The position numbers and the translations under genes were made by a program. A model generated the notes under the pieces. It saw nothing but the letters and a program-made list of their open reading frames with translations. It was not told the DNA's origin and did no database searches. A DNA stretch of 64,000 bases from Candidatus Promineofilum glycogenicum (GTDB lineage Bacteria > Chloroflexota > Anaerolineae > Promineifilales > Promineifilaceae), in assembly GCA_016707605.1 (NCBI GenBank), contig JADJHJ010000003.1, positions 248,001 through 312,000 of the forward strand, in the 5' to 3' direction. The number at the start of each line of letters is the position of its first letter. Position 1 is the first letter of the stretch. Shown one piece after another: positions 32,120 through 41,726 of the stretch.

Positions 32120-32148
32120 TTGCCCCATCCCGCCCAAGCCGTTACAAT
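32120..32148 (+). promoter_or_regulatory. Putative promoter of the mannosyltransferase gene
   Basis: TTGCCC at 32120-32125, 17-base spacer, TACAAT at 32143-32148. The leader would be about 14 bases and holds TTGGAG as ribosome site. Confidence 0.55.
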
Positions 32149-32168
32149 TCCTCCTTGGAGCGCCGTTC

Positions 32169-32951
32169 ATGCCCATCGATACGTTCGTCATTGTTCCCAC
32201 CTACAACGAAGCCGATAACCTGGATGACCTGTTGAGCCAACTGCTGGCTCTGCCGGTGCATTTGGGTGCGGTGGTGGTCGATGACAACTCGCCCGACGGC
32301 ACGGGCGCGCTGGCCGATGAGTGGGCGCAACGGCAGCCGGGGCGCGTCGTCGTCGTCCATCGCCCGGCCAAGCTGGGGCTGGGCACGGCCTACATCGCCG
32401 GGTTCAAGAAGGCCCTCCATGAGGTGGGGGCCGAGCGCGTGCTGACGATGGACGCCGACTTCAGCCACAACCCGCGCTACATCCCCGACATGATCGCCCT
32501 GAGCCAGCGCGTCCACGTCGTCATCGGCTCGCGCTACGTGCCCGGCGGCGGCACGCGCCACTGTAGCTGGCAGCGCATCCTGCTCAGCCGTGGGGCCAAC
32601 TTGCTCGCGCGGACGCTGCTGGGGCTACGGGCGCGCGACGCGACGGCCGGCTTTCGCCTCTACCGCCGCGAGGTGCTGCTCTCCATTCCGTTGGACGAGA
32701 TCTTCTCCAGCGGCTACTCCTTCCTGGTCGAGATGCTCTTTCTCTGCCAGCGACGCGGCTGGCAGATCGGCGAAGTGCCGATCATCTTCGAGGATCGCCG
32801 CCGCGGGACGACCAAGATCTCGCGCCAGGAGATCTTCAAGGCCCAGTACACCGTCTTTCGCTTGTTCCTGCGCCGGCTGCGGGGTGGCGAACCGCGCCGG
32901 CCGGCCATCTCCGTTGCCCCCCTCATAGGTAATGATCACCGTCAACTGTAA
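32169..32951 (+). CDS. Polyprenol-phosphate mannosyltransferase (GT2, DPM1-like)
   Basis: 260 residues, a GT-A glycosyltransferase without C-terminal TM helices, like soluble DPM1. Motifs: IVPTYNEADNLDDLL, VVVDDNSPDGTGALAD, LTMDADFSHNPRYIP (metal-binding DAD) and EVPIIFEDRRRGTTKIS. It transfers mannose (or another hexose) from GDP-sugar to polyprenyl phosphate at the membrane for later glycosylation. Start ATG 32169 has TTGGAG nine bases upstream and is where the family begins. Its end overlaps the next gene by 20 bases. Confidence 0.9.
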   Translation: MPIDTFVIVPTYNEADNLDDLLSQLLALPVHLGAVVVDDNSPDGTGALADEWAQRQPGRVVVVHRPAKLGLGTAYIAGFKKALHEVGAERVLTMDADFSHNPRYIPDMIALSQRVHVVIGSRYVPGGGTRHCSWQRILLSRGANLLARTLLGLRARDATAGFRLYRREVLLSIPLDEIFSSGYSFLVEMLFLCQRRGWQIGEVPIIFEDRRRGTTKISRQEIFKAQYTVFRLFLRRLRGGEPRRPAISVAPLIGNDHRQL

Positions 32952-33836
32952 TCTGTGCGGTCGGGATGAGTACCGCGTGCGCTTCCCGGCCACCGCAGAA
33001 TCGGACGCGTTGCACGTGGACGCTTTCCGGTGCACGCACGCCGGCTATGGCCACCACCCGCAAATCGTCGAGTGCTGCCACTGTGGGCTGGTCTACGCCA
33101 ACCCGCGCTGGCCGACCGGCACCGTGCTCGACGCCTACACCGCCGTCGAAGATGAGACCTACGTCGAAGAGCGCCACGGCCGCGAACTGACCTTCCGCCA
33201 CCATTTGCGGCAGATCGAGCGCATCGTCGGCCCGGCCGACGGCCGCGCCCTGCTGGACGTGGGGGCCTACATCGGCGTTTTCGTCGAAGTGGCCGCCGCC
33301 GCCGGCTGGCGCGCGCAGGGGTCGAGCCGTCAGCCTGGGCGTCGGCCGAGGCGCGCCGGCGCGGTCTGGCCGTCCACGCCGGCACGCTGGCCTCGGTCGA
33401 TCTGCCGGCCGAGTCGTTCGACGTGGTGACGCTGTGGGACGTCATCGAGCATCTGTCGGACCCGGCGGCCGAGTTGGAGCGCGCCCGGCGGCTGTTGCGG
33501 CCGGGCGGCTGGCTGGTGGCCCACACGATGGACATCGGCTCGCCGCTGGCCCGGCTCATGGGCCCGCGCTGGCCGTGGCTGATGGATATGCACCTCTACT
33601 ACTTCGACCGGCGCACGTTGCCGGCCATGATGGCCGCTCACGGCTTTGAGGTCGTCTGGCAGGGGGCGCAGGGGCGCTATCTGCGGCTGGGCTACCTGGC
33701 GTCGCGTGTGGCCGGGCTGCACGCCGGGCTGGGCCGGGCGGCGCGGGCGGCCGTCGAAGGGCTGGGCTTGCACGCCGCCGCCATCCCGATTAACACCGGC
33801 GACCTGATGACGTGCATCGGCCGCCGGGCGCATTAG
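32932..33836 (+). CDS. SAM-dependent methyltransferase with N-terminal zinc-binding region, frameshifted
   Basis: N-terminal part has CNLCGRDEYRVRF and VECCHCGLVYANPRW, a Cys cluster common in methyltransferases of the type-12/23 group, followed by motif I LLDVGAYIGVFVE. After GWRAQG the frame must change by one base at the GGGG run 33318-33321 to continue with VEPSAWASAEARRRGL, FDVVTLWDVIEHLSDP and LLRPGGWLVAHT. One missing G explains it. The reconstructed protein has about 300 residues. Methyl acceptor unknown; the neighbouring glycosyltransferase suggests a glycan or lipid intermediate (inference). Confidence 0.82.
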
Positions 33837-33907
33837 CCCGGTAGAATGTTGGCCGCGTTCGTGCTATACTGAAATGAGCAAAGGCGGTTAAGGGAAGACA
33901 CGAGACA

Positions 33908-34621
33908 ATGGAGCCAATTAAGCTACTTATCGTAGATGACCATCCGCTGTTCAGGCAGGGACTTGTCGATGTCCTGGAGACTGACTCGGCTATGACCGTC
34001 GTAGGGCAGGCGGCCGACGGCGAGACGGCCGTCTATCTGGCCGGCGAGCACCAGCCCGACATCGTCTTGATGGACGTCAACCTGCCCAACGCCAACGGCT
34101 TGCAGGTGACGCGTCGCATCGTGGGCCAGTTGCCGGAGACGAAGGTCATTATTCTGACCGGCTATGACGACGCCGAACAGGTCTATCACGCCTTGCGGCT
34201 GGGCGCGGTCGCCTATTGCGCCAAGGACGTGCCGCCGGATGGGCTGCTCAACACGATCCATGCCGTCTTCGACGGCAACTACGTTGTCAACAATCAGGTG
34301 TTGACCGACGAAGAGATTGGCGCCTGGTTCCAGCAACGGGCCGCGCGCTATAACGCCTATCCGACCGAAGAGCAGCCCAGCGGCACCTACACGCCCCTCT
34401 CGCCGCGCGAGATGGAGATTCTGGAGTTTGTGACGCGCGGCGCCAGCAATAAAGAGATCGCCCAGCGCCTGACGATCAGCGAGCAGACGGTCAAGAACCA
34501 CATGACCGCCGTGTTGCGCAAGTTGCGCGTCGACGACCGCACGCAGGCGGCCGTCTACGCTTTGCGGCATGGCTGGGTGCGCCTGGAGACGCCACTGCCG
34601 CCAGCGGCGGCCGGCGAATAA
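33908..34621 (+). CDS. NarL/LuxR-type response regulator
   Basis: 237 residues. Receiver domain with acidic pair in LLIVDDHPLFRQG, phospho-acceptor D56 in VLMDVNLPN, and conserved Lys in AYCAKDVPP. A linker leads to a C-terminal LuxR HTH (LSPREMEILEFVTRGASNKE, then ISEQTVKNHMTAVLRKLRV). No histidine kinase is adjacent, so its partner lies elsewhere. A -10 box TATACT is at 33865-33870. It begins a four-gene string with a pilin-like peptide, a CpaF-like fragment and ComF. Confidence 0.93.
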   Translation: MEPIKLLIVDDHPLFRQGLVDVLETDSAMTVVGQAADGETAVYLAGEHQPDIVLMDVNLPNANGLQVTRRIVGQLPETKVIILTGYDDAEQVYHALRLGAVAYCAKDVPPDGLLNTIHAVFDGNYVVNNQVLTDEEIGAWFQQRAARYNAYPTEEQPSGTYTPLSPREMEILEFVTRGASNKEIAQRLTISEQTVKNHMTAVLRKLRVDDRTQAAVYALRHGWVRLETPLPPAAAGE

Positions 34622-34657
34622 GGGCGAGTGAGTGGCTCGCCGCGGAGGAATGAACGG

Positions 34658-34819
34658 ATGCGCTTTAAAGGCGATGAGGGTCAGGGGCTGGTAGAGTACG
34701 CTTTGGTGCTCGTCCTGGTGGCGGTCGTGGTGATCGCCATCCTGGCTCTGCTCGGGCCGTTCATTAGCGAATGGCTCAGCAGCGCCGGTGAGTGGTTGCA
34801 GCAGATCACCGGCAGTTGA
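34658..34819 (+). CDS. Flp-type pilin-like small protein
   Basis: 53 residues: short charged N-terminus MRFKGDEG, then QGLVEYALVLVLVAVVVIAI, the hallmark GxxxxEY-hydrophobic segment of Flp/TadE-type pilins (Glu at +5 of the presumed mature end), and a short tail. Start ATG 34658 is chosen for GGAGGA nine bases upstream; a GTG at 34628 would add ten residues. Cleavage would be expected after the Gly before QGLVEYA. No prepilin peptidase or secretion ATPase is in the window. Confidence 0.82.
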   Translation: MRFKGDEGQGLVEYALVLVLVAVVVIAILALLGPFISEWLSSAGEWLQQITGS

Positions 34820-34861
34820 CCAAGTGTCAACGGCCGTGGTGGGTGTATTGGAGCATAGGCC

Positions 34862-35170
34862 TTGACAGACAACACGACACACAACAACGGAAAGAAGGCC
34901 GAACAAGAACTGAGTGAGATTCGCGTGCGCCGCGATTCACCGGCCGTCGGCGCGCGCGATGCCTTTACGGAACTGAAAAATCAACTCTGCCGCCAACTTC
35001 TGGCCCTGCGCGATCCGGCCCTGGACGTGAGCGACCGCGCCGCCATCCGGCCGTTCGTCCACGACCGGCTGGGGGATCTGCTGGCCGAGCGCGGCATTGT
35101 CTTGAACCGCGGCGAGAAGCGGCAACTGCTGGAGGCCGTCGTCGCCGAACTGTCCAACTCCCAATCGTGA
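34862..35170 (+). CDS. Standalone CpaF/TadA N-terminal-domain-like protein
   Basis: 102 residues, TTG start with GGAG eight bases upstream. The C-terminal two-thirds (FTELKNQLCRQLLALRDPAL, then IRPFVHDRLGDLLAERGIVL and NRGEKRQLLEAVVAELS) resembles the helical N-terminal domain that precedes the ATPase core in CpaF/TadA secretion ATPases. The ATPase itself is absent: the gene ends normally and its stop overlaps the start of comF. It may bind pilus machinery encoded elsewhere or be a relic. The match is by eye; the neighbouring Flp-like pilin supports it. Confidence 0.6.
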   Translation: MTDNTTHNNGKKAEQELSEIRVRRDSPAVGARDAFTELKNQLCRQLLALRDPALDVSDRAAIRPFVHDRLGDLLAERGIVLNRGEKRQLLEAVVAELSNSQS

Positions 35171-35901
35171 ACCGTCCGCTTGCGTTCCAGCCGTCCGGCG
35201 CTCTGTGGCGACGCGCGGGGACGTTTTGCCTGGATGTCCTCTTCCCGCCCGTCTGCGCCGGCTGCGGCTGGGTCGGTGTGCTGCTGTGCCCGGCCTGCGC
35301 GGCGCGAATGCAGCCGGTGGCCGGGGCGATCTGTCGCTGTTGCGGTCGAGCGCTGACTGGTGAAGGAGCGACCGCCCTCTGTCGCGACTGCCGCGCCGCG
35401 CCGCCGCCGCTGGTCCAGATGCGCGCCCCGTTGCGCTACGCCGAGCCGACCAGCCGCCTCATCCATCGTCTGAAGTACGAGGGGCAGTTCGCCCTGGCCC
35501 GGCCGCTGGCCGGGGCGCTGATCGCCGGCTGGCCGGCGTGGCGGCCAGCGCCCGACCTGATCGTACCCATTCCGCTGCACCCGCGCCGCCGCCGTCGCCG
35601 CGGCTACAATCAGTCGGAGCTACTGGCCCGGCCGCTGGCCGAGGCCGTGGGCGTGGCCTGCAGCGCGACCGCCCTGCGGCGCACGCGCCACACCGCGCCG
35701 CAAGTCGGGCTGGGGCCGGAGGCGCGCGCCGCCAACGTCCAGGGCGCTTTCGACGCCGCGGCCGAAGAGGTGGCCGGCCGGGCCATTCTGCTGATTGACG
35801 ACGTGTTGACCACCGGGGCGACGATGACCGCCGCCGCCGCGGCGCTGCTGGCGGTCGGGGCCGCCTCGGTTTCGGCCTATTGCTTGGCGCGTGTGTCCTA
35901 G
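35167..35901 (+). CDS. ComF family protein (competence-type phosphoribosyltransferase)
   Basis: 244 residues, GTG start overlapping the preceding stop. Two N-terminal zinc-finger CxxC pairs (CAGCGWVGVLLCPAC and CRCCGRALTGE...CRDC), then the conserved RLKYEGQFALARPLA and IVPIPLHPRRRRRRGYNQSE region, and the PRPP loop ILLIDDVLTTGAT. ComF proteins are needed for DNA uptake in naturally competent bacteria and bind the inner face of the uptake machinery. Presence beside a pilin-like gene is suggestive of a DNA-uptake or pilus link. Confidence 0.93.
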   Translation: MNRPLAFQPSGALWRRAGTFCLDVLFPPVCAGCGWVGVLLCPACAARMQPVAGAICRCCGRALTGEGATALCRDCRAAPPPLVQMRAPLRYAEPTSRLIHRLKYEGQFALARPLAGALIAGWPAWRPAPDLIVPIPLHPRRRRRRGYNQSELLARPLAEAVGVACSATALRRTRHTAPQVGLGPEARAANVQGAFDAAAEEVAGRAILLIDDVLTTGATMTAAAAALLAVGAASVSAYCLARVS

Positions 35902-35991
35902 TCATGGGATAATGAGCATCCCAGACACGACGATTGTGGCCGGCGGGCCTGCCCACCACGCAACCTTTTTCGTCTAAGGAGTAGAGGTCAA

Positions 35992-36549
35992 ATGGAACTG
36001 CAAATCCTCTCGAACAACATGGAAGTCACCCAGCGCCTGCGCGACTACGTGGAGAAGAAGACGGCGCGTCTCGACCGCTATCTGCCCACGCTCTCCAGCA
36101 TCCAGGTCGAACTGGCGATGGAGAACACGCGCAGCGCCGTCCAGCGCCACGTGGCCGAGATCACCATCCGCGACGAGCGCGGCACCATCCTGCGCGCCGA
36201 AGAGCGCAATAGCGACATGTTCGCCGCCATCGACGCCGTGGTGGACAAGCTCTACCGGCAGATCGAGCGCTATCGGGGCAAGAACCGCACCAGGACGCGC
36301 GGCAGGGAGGAAGTCGAGATGGGCGAGCCGCTGCCCATCCCCGAAGAGACGTATGAGGAGGAAGACCACGCCATCGTCCGCCACAAGCGCTTTGCCCTCC
36401 ACCCCATGTCGGCCGAGGAAGCCATCGATCAGATGGAGTTGCTGGGCCACGACTTCTACGTCTTCTTCAACGTCGAGGATGACGCCGTGAACGTCCTCTA
36501 CCGTCGCCGCGACGGCACCTTTGGCTTGCTCCAGCCCGAAATGGGCTGA
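35992..36549 (+). CDS. hpf: Ribosome hibernation promoting factor, long form
   Basis: 185 residues: N-terminal ribosome-binding domain (LQILSNNMEVTQRLRDYVEK to about residue 100), charged linker, and C-terminal dimerisation domain (VRHKRFALHPMSAEEAIDQM). Long HPF alone forms 100S ribosome dimers in stationary phase. AAGGAG precedes the ATG. A GATAAT sequence at 35909-35914 may be its -10 box. The phosphatase gene begins 13 bases after its stop. Confidence 0.93.
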   Translation: MELQILSNNMEVTQRLRDYVEKKTARLDRYLPTLSSIQVELAMENTRSAVQRHVAEITIRDERGTILRAEERNSDMFAAIDAVVDKLYRQIERYRGKNRTRTRGREEVEMGEPLPIPEETYEEEDHAIVRHKRFALHPMSAEEAIDQMELLGHDFYVFFNVEDDAVNVLYRRRDGTFGLLQPEMG

Positions 36550-36562
36550 TAGGGCGACAACT

Positions 36563-37054
36563 ATGGCGCGGATTCTGGTTATCTGTACGGCCAACATCTG
36601 CCGCTCGCCGGTGGCCGCGGCGCTGCTGCGCGACCGGCTGCGGCAGCGCGGGCTAACCGACTGGACGGTCGGCTCGGCCGGCACGTGGGCGATGGCGGCG
36701 CGCCCGGCCTCGCGCTACAGCGTCGAAGTCATGGGCCGCCACGGCTTCAACATCACCGACCACCGGGCGACGATGGTCGAGGAAGGCCATCTGCGCGACG
36801 CCGACCTGGCGCTGACGATGGAGGACGGCCACGCCGAGGCGCTGCGGGCCGAGTTCCCGGCCCAGGCCCACAAGGTGTTCATGCTGACCGAGATGATCGG
36901 CCGCAACTACAACATCCCCGACCCCTACGGCGGCCCGGCCCATGAGTATCAGCGGATGTACGAAAACCTGGTGGAAGTGATCGACGCCGGCCTGGAGCGC
37001 ATCATCGAACTAACCAGAAAGAACTACGAATTACGAACGACGAACTACGAATGA
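36563..37054 (+). CDS. Low-molecular-weight protein-tyrosine phosphatase
   Basis: 163 residues. P-loop CTANICRSP at the N-terminus (C8, R14, S15) and general-acid Asp in IPDPYGGPAHEY. Such phosphatases often control tyrosine kinases of exopolysaccharide export. The last ten residues (KNYELRTTNYE) are encoded by the left arm of the TACGAATT palindrome, so the natural C-terminus has been extended by a repeat that supplies the stop codon. Confidence 0.92.
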   Translation: MARILVICTANICRSPVAAALLRDRLRQRGLTDWTVGSAGTWAMAARPASRYSVEVMGRHGFNITDHRATMVEEGHLRDADLALTMEDGHAEALRAEFPAQAHKVFMLTEMIGRNYNIPDPYGGPAHEYQRMYENLVEVIDAGLERIIELTRKNYELRTTNYE

Positions 37055-37104
37055 AGAAGCATCTTCTTTATTCGTAGTTCGTCGATTGTAATTCGTAGTT
37101 CGAT
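37018..37104. repeat. Tandem-unit palindrome, TACGAATT type
   Basis: Arms of ACTACGAATTACGAACGACG and complement, containing units AACTACGAAT/TACGAAC, around GAAGAAGCATCTTCTTT. The left arm lies within the phosphatase coding region, the right arm ends at the stop of the convergent HNH gene. Confidence 0.85.
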
Positions 37105-37626
37105 TTACCAGCCTTCGATAAACTGCGCCCACTCCTGCCGCTGCTCCAGGTGGGTGCCGAAGCGGTAGGCGGCCGTGGGGCTGGGTTCGTAGGGCAGGCG
37201 GCGCAGGACCATCTCCGCCTCGGCCGGCATCTTGCCCCCCTTGCGCCGGTTGCAGGGCGAACAGGCGGCGACGAGGTTGGTCCAGGTGTGCGGCCCGCCA
37301 TAGCGGCGGGGCACAACGTGGTCGAGGGTCAGGGTGCGCATCCGGCGGCCGCAGTACTGGCAGGTGTAATCGTCGCGGCGCAGAATCTCGCGCTTCGACA
37401 GCGCCACCCGCGCCCGCGGCCGGCGCACCATGTGGCTGAGCTTGATGACCGAGGGGATTTCGAACGATGCGACAGCACTGCGAATGGTCCCCCGACCATT
37501 CACCACGATCTCAGCTTTACCGGAAAGTACCAGAGCCAGAGCCCGCTTCGTGCTGCAGACGTGTATGGGTTCAAACGTCACATTCAGAATGAGCACCGGC
37601 TCCTCTAGTAGGGCTTCTCTGCTCAT
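37105..37626 (-). CDS. HNH endonuclease family protein
   Basis: 173 residues. Zinc-binding CQYCGRRM and CSPCNRRKGG frame the HNH core TLDHVVPRRYGGPHTWTNLV. The N-terminal part (EEPVLILNVTFEPIHVCSTKRAL) is typical of a widespread chromosomal HNH family in Chloroflexota, cyanobacteria and actinobacteria whose biological role is unclear. Start ATG 37626 is chosen since a promoter lies immediately upstream; a further in-frame start at 37665 would lie inside that promoter. Confidence 0.88.
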   Translation of the reverse strand: MSREALLEEPVLILNVTFEPIHVCSTKRALALVLSGKAEIVVNGRGTIRSAVASFEIPSVIKLSHMVRRPRARVALSKREILRRDDYTCQYCGRRMRTLTLDHVVPRRYGGPHTWTNLVAACSPCNRRKGGKMPAEAEMVLRRLPYEPSPTAAYRFGTHLEQRQEWAQFIEGW

Positions 37627-37635
37627 ACGTTCGGG

Positions 37636-37665
37636 AGTATACCTGAGAGGGAGCCTAATCGTCAA
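37636..37665 (-). promoter_or_regulatory. Promoter of the HNH gene, short or no leader
   Basis: On the minus strand: TTGACG (37665-37660), 18-base spacer, TATACT (37641-37636), then nine bases to the ATG. Confidence 0.75.
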
Positions 37666-37802
37666 TTGCCGCCTGTTAAGGATCGGTTAATGATGGGCTG
37701 AATCGGAGCTTGTCGGCGGAATGTCGACAAACCGCACTCGTTTTGTTAAATCTGTGAAATCTGTGAAATCTGTGGTTGCTTTTCCTATCAGGGAGTGACA
37801 CC

Positions 37803-38982
<1,180 letters not shown>

Positions 38983-38987
<5 letters not shown>

Positions 38988-39069
38988 GGATGAGGGATGA
39001 GGGATGAGGGATGAAGGAGGAGGGATGAATCATCCTTCATCCCTCCTCCTTCATCCTTCCCTCATCCCT
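38983..39069. repeat. Tandem-unit palindrome, GGGATGA type
   Basis: Left arm has four GGGATGA units and GGAGGAGGGATGA, right arm is TCATCCCTCCTCCTTCATCC and more. It starts on the TAG stop of kbl and ends at the stop of the convergent exonuclease gene. Confidence 0.87.
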
Positions 39070-40479
39070 TTAAAGGCTGAAGTTTTGTCCCATCTCCGGC
39101 ACGTGGACGTTGCCGAAGCCCAGTTGCACGCGCAGGCTGTCGGCCAGGGCGAAGGCGGCGTCCGGTTCGCCGTGGACGAGGAAGGTGTGGGCCGGCGGCG
39201 GCTGCAGGCGTTTGGCCCAGGCCAGTAGCTCCGAGCGGTCGGCGTGGCCGCTCAACCCGTTGAGCGACACCACGCGGGCGCGCACGTCGTAATCCTCGCC
39301 GAAGATCTTCACCCGCTTGTGCCCGTCCACCAGGCGGCGGCCGAGCGTCTCCGGGGCCTGGAAGCCGGTGATGAGCACCGTGCTGCGCGGGTCTTCGATG
39401 TTGTTCTTCAGGTGGTGGAGGATGCGCCCCGTCTCGGCCATGCCGCTGGCGCTGATGATGACCGCCGGGTTGCGCAGGAAGTTTAGCTCCTTCGACTCCT
39501 CCGGCGAGCGCGTGTAGCGCATCATGGCGAAGCCGAACGGGTCGCGGTCGCGGTCGGACACGAGCACGTCGGCGATGTCGGCGTCGTAGGCTTCGGGGTG
39601 GGCGCGGAAGACGGCCGTGGCGTCAATGGCCAGCGGGCTATCGACGTAGACCTGGAGGTTGGGCGGCAGGTCGCGCCGCTCGACCAGGTTGTTGAGGCGA
39701 TAGACAAGCTCCTGGGTGCGGCCGATGGCGAAGGCGGGCACGATGACCTTGCCGCCGGCCTTCACCGTGTCGCGGATGATGCCCTCCAGCCGGTGGTCGG
39801 TGTCCTCGTCGTCGGGGTGCTCGCGGTCGCCGTAGGTGCTCTCCATGATCAGCACGTCGGCTTTGTCCAGGAAGATAGGGTCGTTGAGGATGGGCCGGTT
39901 GGCGCGCCCCAGGTCGCCGGTGAAGACGACGCGCGCCGGTTGGCCGTGGCCGGCGTCGGCCACATCGAGCACGACCAGCGCCGAACCGAGTACGTGCCCG
40001 GCGTCATAGAAGGTCAGGGTGATGCCCGGCGCGACCAGGTAGGGTCGCTCGTAGCTGATGCCGATGAACTGCTTCAGGCTGGCCAGGGCGTCGGCCGTGG
40101 TGTAGATCGGTTCCAGCGGCGGCAGGTTGTCGCGGCGGCGCTTCTTGTTCAGGTAGGCCACGTCCGACTCCTGAATCTTGGCGCTGTCGCGCAGCATGAT
40201 GCTGCACAGGTCGCGCGTGGCCGAGGTGGCGATGATGTCGCCGCGAAAGCCGTTGCGCACCAGGCTGGGGATGTTGCCGCTGTGGTCGATGTGGGCGTGG
40301 GAGAGGATGAGCGTGTCCACCGTGCTGGCGTCGAAGGGCAGGTGGCGGTTGCGGTCGGTGCTCTCCTCGCGCGGCCCCTGGTAGAGACCGCAGTCGAGCA
40401 GGATGCGGCGGCCGTTGATCTCCAGCATGTGCTGCGAGCCGGTGACGGTGCGGGCCGCGCCGTAGAAGGTGATTTCCAT
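39070..40479 (-). CDS. MBL-fold beta-CASP RNA exonuclease/endonuclease
   Basis: 469 residues. Metallo-beta-lactamase core with HAHIDHSG (HxHxDH), further His in DAGHVLGSA, GDLGR, then the beta-CASP domain and Zn-binding SGHADRSELL near the C-terminus; RMMBL domain at the end. Homologous to CPSF73-like RNases of bacteria and archaea (YSH1-type). Start ATG 40479 is chosen because AAAAGGAG lies upstream on the minus strand and the sequence MEITFYGAARTVTGS is the family start. It is probably in RNA processing or decay. Confidence 0.92.
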   Translation of the reverse strand: MEITFYGAARTVTGSQHMLEINGRRILLDCGLYQGPREESTDRNRHLPFDASTVDTLILSHAHIDHSGNIPSLVRNGFRGDIIATSATRDLCSIMLRDSAKIQESDVAYLNKKRRRDNLPPLEPIYTTADALASLKQFIGISYERPYLVAPGITLTFYDAGHVLGSALVVLDVADAGHGQPARVVFTGDLGRANRPILNDPIFLDKADVLIMESTYGDREHPDDEDTDHRLEGIIRDTVKAGGKVIVPAFAIGRTQELVYRLNNLVERRDLPPNLQVYVDSPLAIDATAVFRAHPEAYDADIADVLVSDRDRDPFGFAMMRYTRSPEESKELNFLRNPAVIISASGMAETGRILHHLKNNIEDPRSTVLITGFQAPETLGRRLVDGHKRVKIFGEDYDVRARVVSLNGLSGHADRSELLAWAKRLQPPPAHTFLVHGEPDAAFALADSLRVQLGFGNVHVPEMGQNFSL

Positions 40480-40496
40480 GGGTGGCAACTCCTTTT

Positions 40497-40575
40497 TCGA
40501 GGGGCCAGGGGCCAGGGGCCAGGGGCCAGGGAAGAGTGCTCCTCCCTGGCCCCTGGCCCCTAGCCCCTGGCCCCT
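40497..40575. repeat. Tandem-unit palindrome, GGGGCCA type
   Basis: Left arm four GGGGCCA units, centre AAGAGTGCTCC, right arm TGGCCCC units. It lies between two minus-strand genes and supplies the last codons and stop of the RNase D gene (GGG GCC AGG GGC TAG on that strand). Confidence 0.87.
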
Positions 40576-41726
40576 AATTGTCTGACTATTTCCTCGCCAT
40601 ACTGCCCCAGCCGGTACGGCCCCAGCGCGTTGAGGGCGGCCAGTTCGTCGAGCGTGCGCGGGTTGGCCTGGGCGATGGCCCACAGGGCGTCGCGGCTGAT
40701 GATCACGTCTGACTCGACGCCGCGGGCCTGGGCGCGCGCCTTGCGCCAGCGGTGCAGCTTGTCGTAACGGATGAGCACGGCGTCGGGCAGGCGCGGCGGG
40801 CGGGGGGGCGGTTGCGGCGCGGGGGCCTGGCGCGCCTCGGCGATGAGGCCCAGGATGGGCCGGCCGTAGCGCTGCTGCTGGCCAATGGTCATGCCGTGGA
40901 TGGCGTCCATCTCGCTCAGCCGCGCCGGCAGCCGCGTAGCCAGTTCCATCAAGGTCTGGTCGCTCAGCACCTTGAAGTGGGGCGCATTGCGGCGGCGCGC
41001 CTCGCGGTCGCGGTAGACGTAGAGCGCCTTCAGCGCCGCCTGTTGCGCCGGAGCCAGGTCGAAGACGCCATTGATGTTCCAGAAGGCATCGGGGTCGAAG
41101 CCGTTGTGGGGCATCTTGACCCGCGACTGCTCGGCGAACGTCTCCAGCGCCTCGGCCAGCAGCCCGCGCGCCTCCAGCTCGGCCGCCAGCCGGTCGCGCA
41201 GGGCCAGCAGGTAGTGGGTGTCCTTCTGGGCGTAGGCCAGCTCGCCGGCCGACAGCGGCCGGTGGCACCAGTTGGCCTTCTGGAAGCGCTTGCTCAACCG
41301 CAGGCCAAACGCCCCCTCCAACATGCCGGCCAGCCCGAACTGCTTGTAGCCCAGAATGCGCGCCGCCCACATCGTGTCGAACAGGTTGTGCAGATGCCAG
41401 TCGTAGTCGCGCCGCAGCAGGATGAGATCATACTCGGCGGCGTGGAAGACCTTCTCCACCGCCGGGTCGGCGATGATGTCGCCCAGGCCGCTCAGGTCGA
41501 GGTCGGCCAATGGGTCGAGGATGAAGTCGGCGTCGGCGGTGGAAATCTGGATGAGGCACGCCCGCTCGGTGTAGGCGTACATGCTGTTGGCTTCCAGGTC
41601 GATGGCCAGCCGGGGCGCGGCCCGCAGCGCGGCCAGGCAGGCCCGCCAGGCGGCTTCGTTGGCGACCCAATGAAACGGCGGCAGCGCCTCGTCGGGCGCG
41701 GCGAAGTTAGTTCTCTCGGACGTCAT
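40560..41726 (-). CDS. Ribonuclease D family exonuclease with HRDC domains
   Basis: 388 residues. DEDD 3'-5' exonuclease domain: LAIDLEANSMYAY (Asp-Glu), VFHAAEYDLILLRR (Asp) and YAQKDTHYLLALRD (Tyr...Asp). It is followed by HRDC-like helices (LSDQTLMELATRLPARLSEM; ISRDALWAIAQANPRTLDEL). RNase D trims tRNA and other structured RNAs. The start ATG 41726 overlaps the end of the epimerase gene by 20 bases. The final residues LGARG come from the GGGGCCA repeat. Confidence 0.9.
   Translation of the reverse strand: MTSERTNFAAPDEALPPFHWVANEAAWRACLAALRAAPRLAIDLEANSMYAYTERACLIQISTADADFILDPLADLDLSGLGDIIADPAVEKVFHAAEYDLILLRRDYDWHLHNLFDTMWAARILGYKQFGLAGMLEGAFGLRLSKRFQKANWCHRPLSAGELAYAQKDTHYLLALRDRLAAELEARGLLAEALETFAEQSRVKMPHNGFDPDAFWNINGVFDLAPAQQAALKALYVYRDREARRRNAPHFKVLSDQTLMELATRLPARLSEMDAIHGMTIGQQQRYGRPILGLIAEARQAPAPQPPPRPPRLPDAVLIRYDKLHRWRKARAQARGVESDVIISRDALWAIAQANPRTLDELAALNALGPYRLGQYGEEIVRQLGARG

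Noticed and set aside
32028..32168. Longer N-terminus for the mannosyltransferase
   Set aside because: The upstream codons run through a palindrome and the promoter; the family starts at the ATG 32169 with a good ribosome site.
39070..41370. 766-codon fusion of RNase D-like sequence and beta-CASP nuclease on the minus strand
   Set aside because: The first 300 codons are an out-of-frame shadow of the RNase D gene plus repeat; the true nuclease starts at 40479 behind AAAAGGAG.
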